NCBI GenBank assembly: GCA_030425285.1
Contig: JAUIAY010000014.1
Coordinates: forward strand, 1-57,763
Direction: 5' to 3'
Length of the DNA: 57,763 nt
From: Bacteroidia bacterium
Lineage (GTDB): Bacteria; Bacteroidota; Bacteroidia; Flavobacteriales; Flavobacteriaceae
Shown here: positions 25,506 to 34,130 of the stretch, in pieces
How the letters are laid out: each line of letters starts with the position of its first letter
Numbering within the stretch: position 1 is the first letter of the stretch
Position numbers and translations under genes: made by a program
The notes under the pieces: model-generated
The model's input: only the letters and a program-made list of their open reading frames with translations
Databases searched by the model: none
Told to the model about the DNA's origin: nothing

Positions 25506-26930
25506 TTAATTCAGAAAAAAGTCATCTTTAAAACCTATAAGGTACAATTTTTCTTTGGCTCTAGTTACTGCTGTGTAGAGCCATCGTAAATAATCTTTAT
25601 TGATGCCTTCTGGTAAATAAGGCTGCTCTACAAAAACTGTATGCCATTGGCCTCCTTGCGATTTATGACAGGTTATGGCATAAGAAAACTTAACCTGCAA
25701 GGCATTGAAATATTTATTATTCTTAACCCCTAGGAATTTTTTATAATTACTGCTTTCATTTTCAAAATCTTTCATAACCTCTTGGTACAATCTATTGGAG
25801 TCATCATAAGAAAGTGATGGTGTTTCCGCAGAAATAGTATCCAGTAGCAAAACGGTTTCAAATGGACGCATTCTTGGGTAGTCAACCATTCTCACCTTCA
25901 CTTCTGCAAATCGAAAACCATATAATTCCAAAATATTGAATATCTCCAAAACTTCAATAATATCACCATTGGCAATAAAACCTGCTTCGGTTGTGGGTTT
26001 AATCCAAAAATAATTGTTCTTGACGACCATAAGATAATCACCTGAAGACAACTCATTTTCGTTAAATAGAATCCGACTTCTAATTTGCTGGTTATAAAGA
26101 TTGGCGCGCTTGTTACTTCTAACAATAATAGCTGTTTCCTCATTACCCAAGTCACTATAGGCTTCATTAATGGCATCCATGATTTCATGTCCATCAATTA
26201 ATCGGACTATATCCTTAAAACTATCCAATTGAAATTGGAAACCATCAAAGGTATTTCCAGACAAAATCTCCCTAATGTTTGTAGCATTCAACAATATTCC
26301 TGAATCTTGTTCCTGTCTGACTACCTCGTCCAATTCCATGTTGGCGACTTCTTTGTTATAGTTGAGTCCAAGGGAATTTTCATTCAAGGCTGGGCTTAAA
26401 TCCAATTTCACAGGAGGTAATTGAGCTGTGTCACCAATAAGCAACAACTTACAGTTATGACCCGAATAAACATACTGCATAAGATCATCCAACAACGAGC
26501 CGTTCTCAAACAGTTTAGATTCACCAGGAGTATCAGGAATCATGGAAGATTCATCTACAATAAACAACGTGTTTTTATGTTTGTTTGGTTGTAAAACAAA
26601 TTTCACGCCTCCACCTCGCTCCTTTTTTGGGAAATATATTTTTTTATGAATTGTAAAGGCTTCCTTTCCTGAATAATTTGAAATCACTTTTGCAGCTCTA
26701 CCTGTTGGCGCCATTAAAACAGCGCTTTTTTTGGCTTTCCATAAGTTGGTCACTATAGTACCAATTATAGTCGTTTTACCGGTTCCTGCATAACCTTTTA
26801 GTAGGTATAGTCCATTTTTATTTTTGTCAAAAATAAATTCTGATAATTGCTGTAAAACGATGTCTTGCTTTAATGTGGGTTGAAATGGAAATTGCTGTTT
26901 GACAAGTGAATAAAATTCTTTGGAATTCAT
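25506..26930 (-). CDS. RecD/Pif1-like AAA ATP-dependent DNA helicase
   Basis: A 474-residue superfamily 1B helicase. Walker A is LLKGYAGTGKTTIIGTI (about residues 41-57); the Walker B/DExx box is LFIVDESSMIPD; motif III is LLIGDTAQLPPV. The C-terminal UvrD_C_2 segment is FSYAITCHKSQGGQWHTVFV with YTAVTRAKEKLYLIG. It lacks the RecD N-terminal and RecBC partners, so it is a stand-alone recombination or repair helicase. It is first in the run leading to DUF4126, kdsB, HAD, kdnB and the acyltransferase, with a promoter-like element upstream. Confidence 0.9.
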   Translation of the reverse strand: MNSKEFYSLVKQQFPFQPTLKQDIVLQQLSEFIFDKNKNGLYLLKGYAGTGKTTIIGTIVTNLWKAKKSAVLMAPTGRAAKVISNYSGKEAFTIHKKIYFPKKERGGGVKFVLQPNKHKNTLFIVDESSMIPDTPGESKLFENGSLLDDLMQYVYSGHNCKLLLIGDTAQLPPVKLDLSPALNENSLGLNYNKEVANMELDEVVRQEQDSGILLNATNIREILSGNTFDGFQFQLDSFKDIVRLIDGHEIMDAINEAYSDLGNEETAIIVRSNKRANLYNQQIRSRILFNENELSSGDYLMVVKNNYFWIKPTTEAGFIANGDIIEVLEIFNILELYGFRFAEVKVRMVDYPRMRPFETVLLLDTISAETPSLSYDDSNRLYQEVMKDFENESSNYKKFLGVKNNKYFNALQVKFSYAITCHKSQGGQWHTVFVEQPYLPEGINKDYLRWLYTAVTRAKEKLYLIGFKDDFFLN

Positions 26931-26958
26931 TAAAGCAGATTCAATTTTTTAATTTCAT

Positions 26959-26966
26959 CAAAGATA
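26959..26966 (-). promoter_or_regulatory. -7 element (TATCTTTG, minus strand) for the helicase operon
   Basis: CAAAGATA on the plus strand reads TATCTTTG on the minus strand, 28 bp before the helicase ATG. It is divergent from the element at 27013. Confidence 0.4.
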
Positions 26967-27012
26967 AGAATGATTTTTAGTCGCATTGGCTTTTACGATT
27001 AAAAAAAAATTG

Positions 27013-27020
27013 TAGATTTG
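27013..27020 (+). promoter_or_regulatory. -7 element (TAGATTTG) for 27052 gene
   Basis: TAGATTTG matches TAnnTTTG. A TTG at 26986-26988 lies 24 bp upstream, slightly beyond the preferred -33 spacing. The ATG follows 31 bp downstream. Confidence 0.5.
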
Positions 27021-27051
27021 CGTATATCCTTAATTAAATTAATTAAACACT

Positions 27052-27792
27052 ATGTTCAAAATAATCCTTATAGTTGTAGCTGTTATACTTCTTACAATTG
27101 GTTTGGTATGGTTGGTTGACAAATTTATCCCTTCTAAATTCAAACCTGTTTTAACTATTTTACTTTGGGTGCTTATTTTCTTTTTAGGCTACCAAACGTT
27201 TATGTCTATTTACAAGCCTATTGAATTTAACAAAGTAAAGAACGCGCGTTACGCTAAAGTTATTGAAAATTTAATTGACATTAGAGATTCCCAATTAGCG
27301 CATAGAGAAGTAACAGGAACTTTTGCTTCCAACTTCGATAACTTGGTAAAGTTTATTGATACTGCCAAATACACGATTACTCAACGTAGAGATACAACTG
27401 TGATAGATAAGGAATTGACAAAACGTTATGGTGGTGTAGAAACTCTTAAGGATAGTATTATCATAGATACATTGCGTTTTGAATCTGTAAAGGATTCATT
27501 GTTTAAAACATCTACCAGATACAAAACTATGATGAACGTACCAACTGCTAAAGAAGGTACAAAATTCACTATGAAAGCAGGGTTTTTAGAAGAAGATGAA
27601 GTTAAAATCCCAGTCTTTGAAGCATTCGTTAAAAAAGCTGATATTTTACACGATCAAGATAGAGATTTAGTGCTTCAAGAAAATGAAGTGATTTCTGTTG
27701 ACGGTGTAAATGGAGATGCCTTACGTGTAGGGTCTATGGATGAAGTTAGCACGTCTGGAAACTGGCCTAAAACTTATGGCGATAGCGAATAA
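27052..27792 (+). CDS. Conserved membrane-anchored protein of unknown function
   Basis: A 246-residue protein with two N-terminal transmembrane helices (about residues 3-24 and 32-52, the second FKPVLTILLWVLIFFLGYQT). A soluble, charged domain of about 190 residues follows, containing KNARYAKVIENLIDIRDSQL, TKRYGGVETLKDS and VKIPVFEAFVKKAD. No catalytic motif is seen. I recognise it only as the kind of conserved protein that often precedes DUF3822 and rsmD in flavobacteria. The DUF3822 gene overlaps its 3' end. Confidence 0.75.
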   Translation: MFKIILIVVAVILLTIGLVWLVDKFIPSKFKPVLTILLWVLIFFLGYQTFMSIYKPIEFNKVKNARYAKVIENLIDIRDSQLAHREVTGTFASNFDNLVKFIDTAKYTITQRRDTTVIDKELTKRYGGVETLKDSIIIDTLRFESVKDSLFKTSTRYKTMMNVPTAKEGTKFTMKAGFLEEDEVKIPVFEAFVKKADILHDQDRDLVLQENEVISVDGVNGDALRVGSMDEVSTSGNWPKTYGDSE

Positions 27793-28597
27793 TAAATCAG
27801 AAAATAACAATAAAAAAGAATTGTCCATTCAAATCAGTTTGAATGGACTTTCTTTTTGTGTCTTAAATAAGCAGAGTAACACCATTAGTTTTCTAAAGCG
27901 TGTTTCGACCAGTAAAAAAGAGACACCTTTTAAAATTTTGGATTTATTGGTTCAAGAATTTGATTCTGAAGAACAATTAAATCAATCCTTTAGTACTGTT
28001 CAAGTTGTTCACGACAACGAATTATCAACCATAGTACCCAAGGAGTTGTTTGATGAAGCCCATCTAGCAGATTATTTAAAATTCAATTCCAAAATCCTTA
28101 AATCAGATTTTATAGCTTTTGACGACATTAAAGTGAACAATAGTGCTAATGTTTATGTGCCTTATGTAAACATTAACAATTTTATTTACGATAAATTTGG
28201 CTCCTTTTCCTATAAGCATGTGTCGACCATTCTCTTGGAAAAAATTCTCGAAGCCGAGCAATATGCCCATAACAGCAAAATGTACATTCATGTAGAACAA
28301 TCGCATTTTAATGTTATTGTGGTTTCTAAAGGCAAGTTGATACTTTACAACACGTTTGAATACAACTCCAAAGAAGATTTCATTTATTATGTTTTATTCT
28401 CGTTAGAACAATTGGAATTAAGCCCAGAAACAATCGATATTATCCTTTTGGGAAATATTTCAATGAATGACCCTATTTATGATATGATTTATAAATATGT
28501 TAGACACGTAAGCTTTGGGACCCGTTTTGATGATTATAAGTTTACAACTCCTGTTGAAGCCAACCATTCTAATTTTCCCATTATTCATAGTTTTTAA
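27776..28597 (+). CDS. DUF3822 family protein
   Basis: About 273 residues from ATG 27776 (MAIANNKSENNNKK). An in-frame ATG at 27740 would overlap the previous gene by 53 nt and add a non-conserved stretch, so the later start is preferred; it still overlaps by 17 nt. Recognisable phrases are LSIQISLNGLSFCVLNK and the C-terminal LYNTFEYNSKEDFIYYVLF followed by IDIILLGNIS. The family is restricted to Bacteroidota and, from what I recall of a structural-genomics member, has an actin/ASKHA-like fold without known activity. Its stop shares one base with the rsmD start (TAATG). Confidence 0.8.
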   Translation: MAIANNKSENNNKKELSIQISLNGLSFCVLNKQSNTISFLKRVSTSKKETPFKILDLLVQEFDSEEQLNQSFSTVQVVHDNELSTIVPKELFDEAHLADYLKFNSKILKSDFIAFDDIKVNNSANVYVPYVNINNFIYDKFGSFSYKHVSTILLEKILEAEQYAHNSKMYIHVEQSHFNVIVVSKGKLILYNTFEYNSKEDFIYYVLFSLEQLELSPETIDIILLGNISMNDPIYDMIYKYVRHVSFGTRFDDYKFTTPVEANHSNFPIIHSF

Positions 28598-29145
28598 TGC
28601 GTATTATCTCTGGAAAATATAAAGGAAGGCGTATAGTTGCTCCTAAAAAACTACCTGTTAGACCAACAACCGATATGGCTAAAGAGGCTTTGTTCAACAT
28701 TTTGAACAACCACTTTTATTTTGATGATATCTCGGTGTTAGACCTATTTGCCGGAACTGGCAATATCAGTTATGAATTCGCTTCTAGAGGAACGGAACGT
28801 ATCCTTTGCGTTGATGACCATTTTGGTTGTATTAAATTCATTAACGAAACCGCTAAGTGTTTTGAAATGCCTATAGATACTATTAAAAGTGATGTTTTTA
28901 AGTTTTTGGAATCTAACAAAGTAACTTACGATATTATTTTTGCTGATCCTCCTTACGATTTCTCACAAGAAGCATTTTCTAAAATTCCTGAATTGGTATT
29001 TCAAAACCAATTATTGAATAGCGATGGTCTGTTGATTGTTGAACATTCCAAACATACCGACTTGAGCACATTGAACAATTATAGTTACTCAAAGAGTTAT
29101 GGAGGCAATATGTTTAGTTTTTTTGAAATTCTTATAGAAGATTAA
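28597..29145 (+). CDS. rsmD: 16S rRNA (guanine966-N2)-methyltransferase
   Basis: A 182-residue SAM-dependent methyltransferase that modifies G966 in 16S rRNA during 30S assembly. It opens MRIISGKYKGRRIVAPK and RPTTDMAKEALFNIL. The SAM loop is VLDLFAGTGNISYEFASRG, and the catalytic motif IV is IIFADPPYDF. The length is standard. The ATG overlaps the DUF3822 stop by one base, so translation is coupled. Confidence 0.95.
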   Translation: MRIISGKYKGRRIVAPKKLPVRPTTDMAKEALFNILNNHFYFDDISVLDLFAGTGNISYEFASRGTERILCVDDHFGCIKFINETAKCFEMPIDTIKSDVFKFLESNKVTYDIIFADPPYDFSQEAFSKIPELVFQNQLLNSDGLLIVEHSKHTDLSTLNNYSYSKSYGGNMFSFFEILIED

Positions 29146-29150
29146 AAACA

Positions 29151-29178
29151 AAGCCCTTTGACAATAATCAAAAGGCTT
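29151..29178 (-). terminator. Terminator of RNase P RNA
   Basis: Arms AAGCCCTTTG (29151-29160) and CAAAAGGCTT (29169-29178) pair over 10 positions with one wobble. On the minus strand they are followed by a T run (TGTTTTTAAT), just after the RNA 3' end. Confidence 0.8.
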
Positions 29179-29184
29179 GTTTAA

Positions 29185-29517
29185 GTAAGCAAATCTATAA
29201 GCCGAATTCTGTACTTTTCTTTTTAGAAAAGAATTCTAAAAAGAAAATCCTTATCATTTATCTGGATGCATTGTTACCAATACACTCTAGCTGCCTACCC
29301 TCCAACAATCGCACGTGCCGCACTCAAACGTTGGTATACATGACATTGCACCTCATAGAGTTTACCTGATTTCACTACAGCATTACCTGTACATACTTTC
29401 TGTTGCACTTTTCCTAGCCTCACGGCTGGTGGCCATTAACCACTATGACTGCACTATGGTGTTCGGACTTTCCTCCATCACGCCAATGGCGTGACAGCGA
29501 TAAGGCGATTTACTTAC
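29185..29517 (-). ncRNA. rnpB: RNase P RNA
   Basis: The catalytic RNA that matures tRNA 5' ends, about 333 nt, bacterial type A. On the minus strand the 5' part contains GAGGAAAGTCCGAACACC, followed later by GTGCAACAGAAAG and GGAGGGTAGGCAGCTAGAG. The 3' end carries ACAGAATTCGGCTTATAG. The P1 helix closes the molecule: GTAAGTAAATC (29517-29507) pairs with GATTTGCTTAC (29195-29185). A TACTTTTG element on the minus strand (29520-29527) lies immediately upstream, which puts transcription start within a few bases of the P1 5' strand. A short open frame overlapping it is not a gene. Confidence 0.95.
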
Positions 29518-29519
29518 TG

Positions 29520-29527
29520 CAAAAGTA
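29520..29527 (-). promoter_or_regulatory. -7 element (TACTTTTG) of rnpB
   Basis: CAAAAGTA on the plus strand reads TACTTTTG on the minus strand and directly abuts the 5' end of RNase P RNA, where a -7 box is expected for a non-coding transcript. Confidence 0.6.
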
Positions 29528-29620
29528 ATTCAATAATTGTTAATAACTACTTTCAAAATAAGACTTCTGAATTCTTAATTCTGATTGGATTTTATATTTT
29601 TGTTATTCTAACGAATTTCA

Positions 29621-31378
29621 ATGGAACATTTTGTAGTATCTGCTCGAAAATACAGACCACAAACATTCAAGGATGTTGTTGGCCAGCAGGCTATTACAAA
29701 TACTTTACTAAATGCCATAGAAAACAATCATTTAGCCCAAGCACTCTTGTTCACAGGTCCTAGAGGAGTTGGTAAAACTACCTGTGCTCGTATTTTGGCC
29801 AAAATGATTAATAGTGATGGTAATGAAAAGGAAGATGAAGACTTTGCGTTCAATATTTTCGAGTTGGATGCCGCTTCCAACAATTCTGTTGATGATATTC
29901 GAAATTTAACCGATCAAGTTCGTATTCCGCCTCAAATTGGCAAATATAAAGTCTATATTATTGATGAGGTGCACATGCTTTCGCAAGCGGCTTTTAATGC
30001 CTTTTTAAAAACGCTGGAAGAGCCTCCCAAGCATTGTATCTTTATTTTAGCTACCACCGAAAAGCATAAAATCATTCCAACAATCTTGTCGCGTTGTCAG
30101 ATTTTTGATTTTAAACGTATCACTGTAAAGGATGCCAAAGAGTACTTAAAGTACATTGCTGAAGAACAAGGAATTATTGCCGAAGATGACGCTTTGCACA
30201 TTATAGCTCAAAAAGCTGATGGTGCCATGCGTGACGCATTATCCATTTTTGATCGTGTTGTGAGTTTTTCAGGGAAAAACCTGACACGCCAGGCCGTTGC
30301 TGAAAACTTGAATGTCCTGGATTACGAAACCTATTTTGAAAGTACCGATTACATTCTGGAGAACAAAATTCCGGAACTTTTGGTACAATTCAATACTATT
30401 CTAGCCAAGGGCTTTGACGGTCATCATTACATTGCTGGTCTAGCTTCTCACTTTAGGGATCTATTGGTTTGCCAAAACCCTGAAACTATCGAATTATTGG
30501 AGGTTGGTGATGAAACCAAGGAAAAATACCAAAAGCAGTGCAGACAAGCCTCTCAAGCCTTTCTACTAAAGGGTATTGAATTAGCTAATGACTGCGATTT
30601 AAAATATAAGAGCAGTAAAAACCAACGATTATTGGTTGAACTTTGTCTAATGCAATTAGCCTCTATCAATTTTGATGGAGAAAAAAAAAATAGCAAAAAC
30701 TTCATAATTCCGGCCAGTTATTTTAAATCAAAGGGTATCACGCCTATTGCTGTTAATTTACCCAAAGAAAAAACTGAAACCTCTATTCCCATCAAGGATA
30801 AAAATGTTGAAGACTATGCTGTTTCTGAACAATCCGATAATTTAGAGGAAATAAGTTCCGAACCAACCGAAACGGTTGTTATGGAAAAGCGTCCTAAAAT
30901 ATCGTTGGAAGTCAAGAAAAAAACAACTTCTGGTCTTTCCTTAAGCAGTATAAGAGCAAAGAAGGAACACCAAATCAAACAAATGGAAGTAGTTCTTGAC
31001 GAAGAAGATCTTCCAACTGACCCATTTACCGAAGAGCAACTCATTAAAGTGTGGAAGGAGTATGTAAGTATTATTGAAAATAAAGGACAGTTTAACCTAG
31101 CTTCCATTCTATCTATTGACACTCCAAAAGTCACAGGTACAGTTATAAACCTAGAATTTCCAAATGCTACCAACAAAGTTGAAGTAGAAAGACAACAATA
31201 TGACATTTTAGCGTTTATTAGAAAAGAGCTAAACAATTTTGACATTAGTCTTTCAATTACCGTTAACGAGGTTATGGAAAAGCAATATGCTTACACGGCT
31301 CAAGAAAAGTTTGAAAAATTAAAAGAAAAGAATCCTGCCATAGCGGTCTTGAAAAAAACATTTGGGCTAGACATTTAA
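29621..31378 (+). CDS. dnaX: DNA polymerase III subunit gamma/tau
   Basis: A 585-residue clamp-loader ATPase. Domain I (about 1-180) shows VSARKYRPQTFKDVVGQ, Walker A FTGPRGVGKTTCARI, Walker B YIIDEVHMLS and the SRC motif TILSRCQIFDF. Domains II-III follow, then a charged linker (about 370-470) and a C-terminal tau-like domain. Between Walker A and ELDAASNNSVDDIR, where most bacterial DnaX proteins carry a four-Cys zinc module, this one has only NSDGNEKEDEDFAFN with no cysteine. The zinc module is therefore missing, which I believe is common in this family. It starts a unit with the lipoprotein gene (1 nt gap) and miaE. Confidence 0.95.
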   Translation: MEHFVVSARKYRPQTFKDVVGQQAITNTLLNAIENNHLAQALLFTGPRGVGKTTCARILAKMINSDGNEKEDEDFAFNIFELDAASNNSVDDIRNLTDQVRIPPQIGKYKVYIIDEVHMLSQAAFNAFLKTLEEPPKHCIFILATTEKHKIIPTILSRCQIFDFKRITVKDAKEYLKYIAEEQGIIAEDDALHIIAQKADGAMRDALSIFDRVVSFSGKNLTRQAVAENLNVLDYETYFESTDYILENKIPELLVQFNTILAKGFDGHHYIAGLASHFRDLLVCQNPETIELLEVGDETKEKYQKQCRQASQAFLLKGIELANDCDLKYKSSKNQRLLVELCLMQLASINFDGEKKNSKNFIIPASYFKSKGITPIAVNLPKEKTETSIPIKDKNVEDYAVSEQSDNLEEISSEPTETVVMEKRPKISLEVKKKTTSGLSLSSIRAKKEHQIKQMEVVLDEEDLPTDPFTEEQLIKVWKEYVSIIENKGQFNLASILSIDTPKVTGTVINLEFPNATNKVEVERQQYDILAFIRKELNNFDISLSITVNEVMEKQYAYTAQEKFEKLKEKNPAIAVLKKTFGLDI

Positions 31379-31379
31379 T

Positions 31380-31946
31380 ATGATGAAAAACCTATTTTAC
31401 ATTGCTGCTTTTATCTTCTCAATGGTGTTTTGGGCTTGCACCGACGGACAAGAGCGGATGTATAAATCTCCGCAGGAAGTTTTACATGAAAACAAATTGT
31501 TGGATTCGTTTTCAGATAAAGAAATACGGTTTATTCCTGAAACATACGCCGAAAAAACTACCGACACTATTTTTGATAATGGTTATGTTGTGAAAGTTAA
31601 AATGTACTCGGATATGGAAAACCATATTACAGTGAAACTGGGTGATGAAACGATCAATTATAGAGATTTTAATTTGGATATTGAAGTCATAAAAGAAGAT
31701 AAAACTATTCTTTTTTTGACTATTTGCAAAGATCATGAAATCAATGAACAATTGGGTGATGGAGTTGATTTAAAGAAGTATTATTTAAGAGACTTTTGGA
31801 TTGCAAAAGACAATAAATATCACAAAGACATTCCTGGAATTTATTTTGAGTATTATTCGCCAATTTCAAAAGACTCATTGATACAGGAAATATTACCATA
31901 TCAGGAATATGGCGTTAAATTTTCGACTTCAGTAATAACCAATTAA
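31380..31946 (+). CDS. Hypothetical lipoprotein, DUF4738-like
   Basis: A 188-residue lipoprotein; the start is one of two consecutive ATG codons 1 nt after dnaX. The signal is MMKNLFYIAAFIFSMVFWAC with the acylated Cys at residue 20. The mature part contains SPQEVLHENKLLDSF, a beta-rich centre with DTIFDNGYVVKVKMYSDMEN, and ends YQEYGVKFSTSVITN. The pattern fits DUF4738, for which no function is established. Position between dnaX and miaE suggests co-transcription, not shared function. Confidence 0.7.
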   Translation: MMKNLFYIAAFIFSMVFWACTDGQERMYKSPQEVLHENKLLDSFSDKEIRFIPETYAEKTTDTIFDNGYVVKVKMYSDMENHITVKLGDETINYRDFNLDIEVIKEDKTILFLTICKDHEINEQLGDGVDLKKYYLRDFWIAKDNKYHKDIPGIYFEYYSPISKDSLIQEILPYQEYGVKFSTSVITN

Positions 31947-31950
31947 ATTT

Positions 31951-32532
31951 ATGCTAGGCCTAAAACTTCCCACAGATCCTCGCTGGGTCAACATAGTAGA
32001 AAAAAACATTGAAGAGATTCTTACAGATCATGCCTATTGTGAACAAAAGGCAACCAGTACAGCTATTTCATTAATTGTTTCGTTTCCTGAATATACTGAT
32101 TTAGTGAAAGAAATGACTGCCTTGGTTAAGGAAGAAATAAGTCATTTTAAAATGGTTCATGACAAAATCCTTGAACGTGGTTGGGTGTTGGGTCGCGATA
32201 GAAAAGATGATTATGTTATAGCGCTTCTCAAATTTTTTCCAAAAGGTGGCAGTAGAACGACTCAATTGGTTCACAGGCTATTGTATGCTGCATTAATTGA
32301 AGCCAGGAGTTGTGAACGTTTTAGGTTGCTTTCAGAAGAATTAGAAGATCAGGAATTAGCTGAATTTTATAGAAAACTAATGGTTAGCGAAGCCAACCAC
32401 TACACCATGTTTTTAGGTTTTGCCAGACAATATGGTGACCGAAAGGAAGTGGATAAAAAATGGCAGGAACTTTTGGACTATGAAGCCAAAATCATGAAAG
32501 ATTTGGGAAAAAGAGAAACCATTCATGGTTAA
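31951..32532 (+). CDS. miaE: tRNA 2-methylthio-N6-isopentenyladenosine-37 hydroxylase
   Basis: A 193-residue non-haem diiron monooxygenase of the ferritin-like fold. It hydroxylates the isopentenyl chain of ms2i6A37 in tRNAs reading UNN codons. Ligand-bearing helices are visible: Glu in EEILTDHAYCEQKA, EEISHFKMVHDKI (Glu-x-x-His), Glu in YAALIEARSCERFRLL, and VSEANHYTMFLGFA (Glu-x-x-His). The length and the opening LKLPTDPRWVNI match the family. It is 4 nt downstream of the lipoprotein gene. Confidence 0.93.
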   Translation: MLGLKLPTDPRWVNIVEKNIEEILTDHAYCEQKATSTAISLIVSFPEYTDLVKEMTALVKEEISHFKMVHDKILERGWVLGRDRKDDYVIALLKFFPKGGSRTTQLVHRLLYAALIEARSCERFRLLSEELEDQELAEFYRKLMVSEANHYTMFLGFARQYGDRKEVDKKWQELLDYEAKIMKDLGKRETIHG

Positions 32533-32541
32533 ATAAAAAAA

Positions 32542-32569
32542 CTCCCATAATTTCAAAAAACTATGGGAG
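32542..32569. terminator. Terminator between miaE and outer-membrane barrel gene
   Basis: Arms CTCCCATA (32542-32549) and TATGGGAG (32562-32569). An A run precedes it, which becomes a T run for the minus-strand barrel gene. The plus-strand side has only CCTTCATT, so it works mainly for the minus gene. Confidence 0.75.
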
Positions 32570-32593
32570 CCTTCATTAAGTTGGTATAGTTAG

Positions 32594-33124
32594 TTAGATT
32601 TTCACACCAATACCTATTTGGATGTTTGTATTTTTAGCTTCCAAACCTGCAGGATTATCATCAAGAATATTTGTTAGACCATAATGGTATCTGGCATCAA
32701 TAAAAATTTCATCAGTAATCATGAATTCCAAAGCACCAACACCTGAAAAACCAAAGTTTCTATAGCCATCCTCAAACTCATGTACTTTAACACCTACAAG
32801 TGGTCCAGCACCCAAGGCAACTTTATTCCCAATTCTAAATTTAAGTAAAATAGGCGCTTGAATATAATCAACACGCAATGATCTGTCCTTGGCTCCTTCA
32901 GCAGAAAACTGTATTTCAGGTGCTAAAGCAATAGACGCTGACAAGTCATATTCCCCAAAGAAACCAATAGCAAAACCATTTCTATGGCTGTTATCAAAGG
33001 TTGGGTCTGGTTCAAAATCCAAATTTGAAATATTGTAGCCAACACGCATACCATACTTTGCATTTTGAGCAAAAGAAATTGTGGCAAGCATTACAAAGGC
33101 TAATAAAAGTATACTTTTTTTCAT
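32594..33124 (-). CDS. Outer-membrane beta-barrel protein (porin/PorT-like family)
   Basis: A 176-residue exported protein with signal peptide MKKSILLLAFVMLATISFAQ. Alternating strands such as YGMRVGYNISNLDF, GFAIGFFGEYDLS, APILLKFRIGNKVALGAGP and FIDARYHYGLTNIL predict an eight-strand barrel of the OMP_b-brl/PorT-like group. It ends NIQIGIGVKI with an amphipathic last strand. The small size suggests a structural or adhesive barrel, not a channel. It is monocistronic with its own terminator. Confidence 0.85.
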   Translation of the reverse strand: MKKSILLLAFVMLATISFAQNAKYGMRVGYNISNLDFEPDPTFDNSHRNGFAIGFFGEYDLSASIALAPEIQFSAEGAKDRSLRVDYIQAPILLKFRIGNKVALGAGPLVGVKVHEFEDGYRNFGFSGVGALEFMITDEIFIDARYHYGLTNILDDNPAGLEAKNTNIQIGIGVKI

Positions 33125-33224
33125 AATTACTATTTTAATAGGTATGTTTATATTGATTTAAGCTGTGGCTAATATAATTTAATTTGTCAAATATTATATA
33201 TTAAAAAGACAAACTGTTTAATTT

Positions 33225-34130
33225 TCACTGTGTATTACTTGAAACCGTGTCATAATAGATACTTTTAATAATTCCATCGGCCAAACCAATTTTAGGGACA
33301 TAAATATCTTTAGCACCACTCCACTTCATAGCCGACAGGTAAATTCTAGTCGCTGGAATAATAACATCGGCTCTATCCTGGTTTAAATCCAATTCGGTTA
33401 TACGTTCTTCATAAGAATAGGATTGCAACATATTATAATAAGATGTCAAATAGAAATATGTCAGTGGTTTTCCCAATGCCTTTCCAGAAATCTTAAAAAT
33501 CTTATTGATGTTCCCACCAGATCCTATAACATCTATTTTATCATATTCTGCAGTTTCTTGCTTTATCCATTCTTCCAGTTCATTCCAAGTTTCCTTTTTA
33601 ACGATATCATTCAATAAACGAACAGTTCCAATCTTAAAAGAACGGGATGAAACGGATTTTCCATTATGTATCACTGTAAATTCAGTACTACCACCACCAA
33701 CATCTACATAAAGGTAAGTTTTGTTTTCGTCTATATACGATTGAAGGTCCGTAGCTGCAATAATGGCCGCTTCTTCCTCACCTCCAATAATATCAATCTT
33801 AATACTCGTTTTTTCTAAAATTTCATCAACAAATTTCTTCCCGTTAGAAGCTTCCCGCATGGCTGATGTAGCACAAGCTTTGTACTTTTCAACTTTATGG
33901 GATTTCATCAATAACTTAAATGCTTCCATAGAATCCAACATGCGCTCCTTATTGGCCGAAGAAATCTTGCCTTTTAAAAACACATCAGCTCCCAAACGAA
34001 TAGGCACTCTGACAAGCGAACTCTTTTTAAATTTTACGGGTTTCCCTTTTTCTTCAATAATATTTGCAATCAACAATCTAATGGCATTGGAACCAATATC
34101 GATGGCTGCATATTTTTTGATTGAAAGCAT
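33225..34130 (-). CDS. ppx: Exopolyphosphatase (Ppx/GppA family)
   Basis: A 301-residue ASKHA-fold phosphatase cutting terminal phosphates from polyphosphate, or pppGpp. Phosphate-1 motif AAIDIGSNAIRLLIANI opens the protein, ATSAMREASNG and IIGGEEEAAI follow, and phosphate-2 motif YVDVGGGSTEFTVI includes the catalytic region. VIGSGGNINKIF is the next nucleotide loop. It is the short form lacking the C-terminal HD domain of E. coli Ppx. Its ATG directly abuts the ppk1 stop, so kinase and phosphatase are made from one message. Confidence 0.92.
   Translation of the reverse strand: MLSIKKYAAIDIGSNAIRLLIANIIEEKGKPVKFKKSSLVRVPIRLGADVFLKGKISSANKERMLDSMEAFKLLMKSHKVEKYKACATSAMREASNGKKFVDEILEKTSIKIDIIGGEEEAAIIAATDLQSYIDENKTYLYVDVGGGSTEFTVIHNGKSVSSRSFKIGTVRLLNDIVKKETWNELEEWIKQETAEYDKIDVIGSGGNINKIFKISGKALGKPLTYFYLTSYYNMLQSYSYEERITELDLNQDRADVIIPATRIYLSAMKWSGAKDIYVPKIGLADGIIKSIYYDTVSSNTQ

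Noticed and set aside
27740-27775. Longer N-terminus for the DUF3822 protein
   Set aside because: The extra residues overlap the upstream gene by 53 nt and look like an out-of-frame reading of it; ATG 27776 is more sensible.
29491-29763. 90-residue open frame
   Set aside because: It overlaps RNase P RNA and the start of dnaX in another frame.
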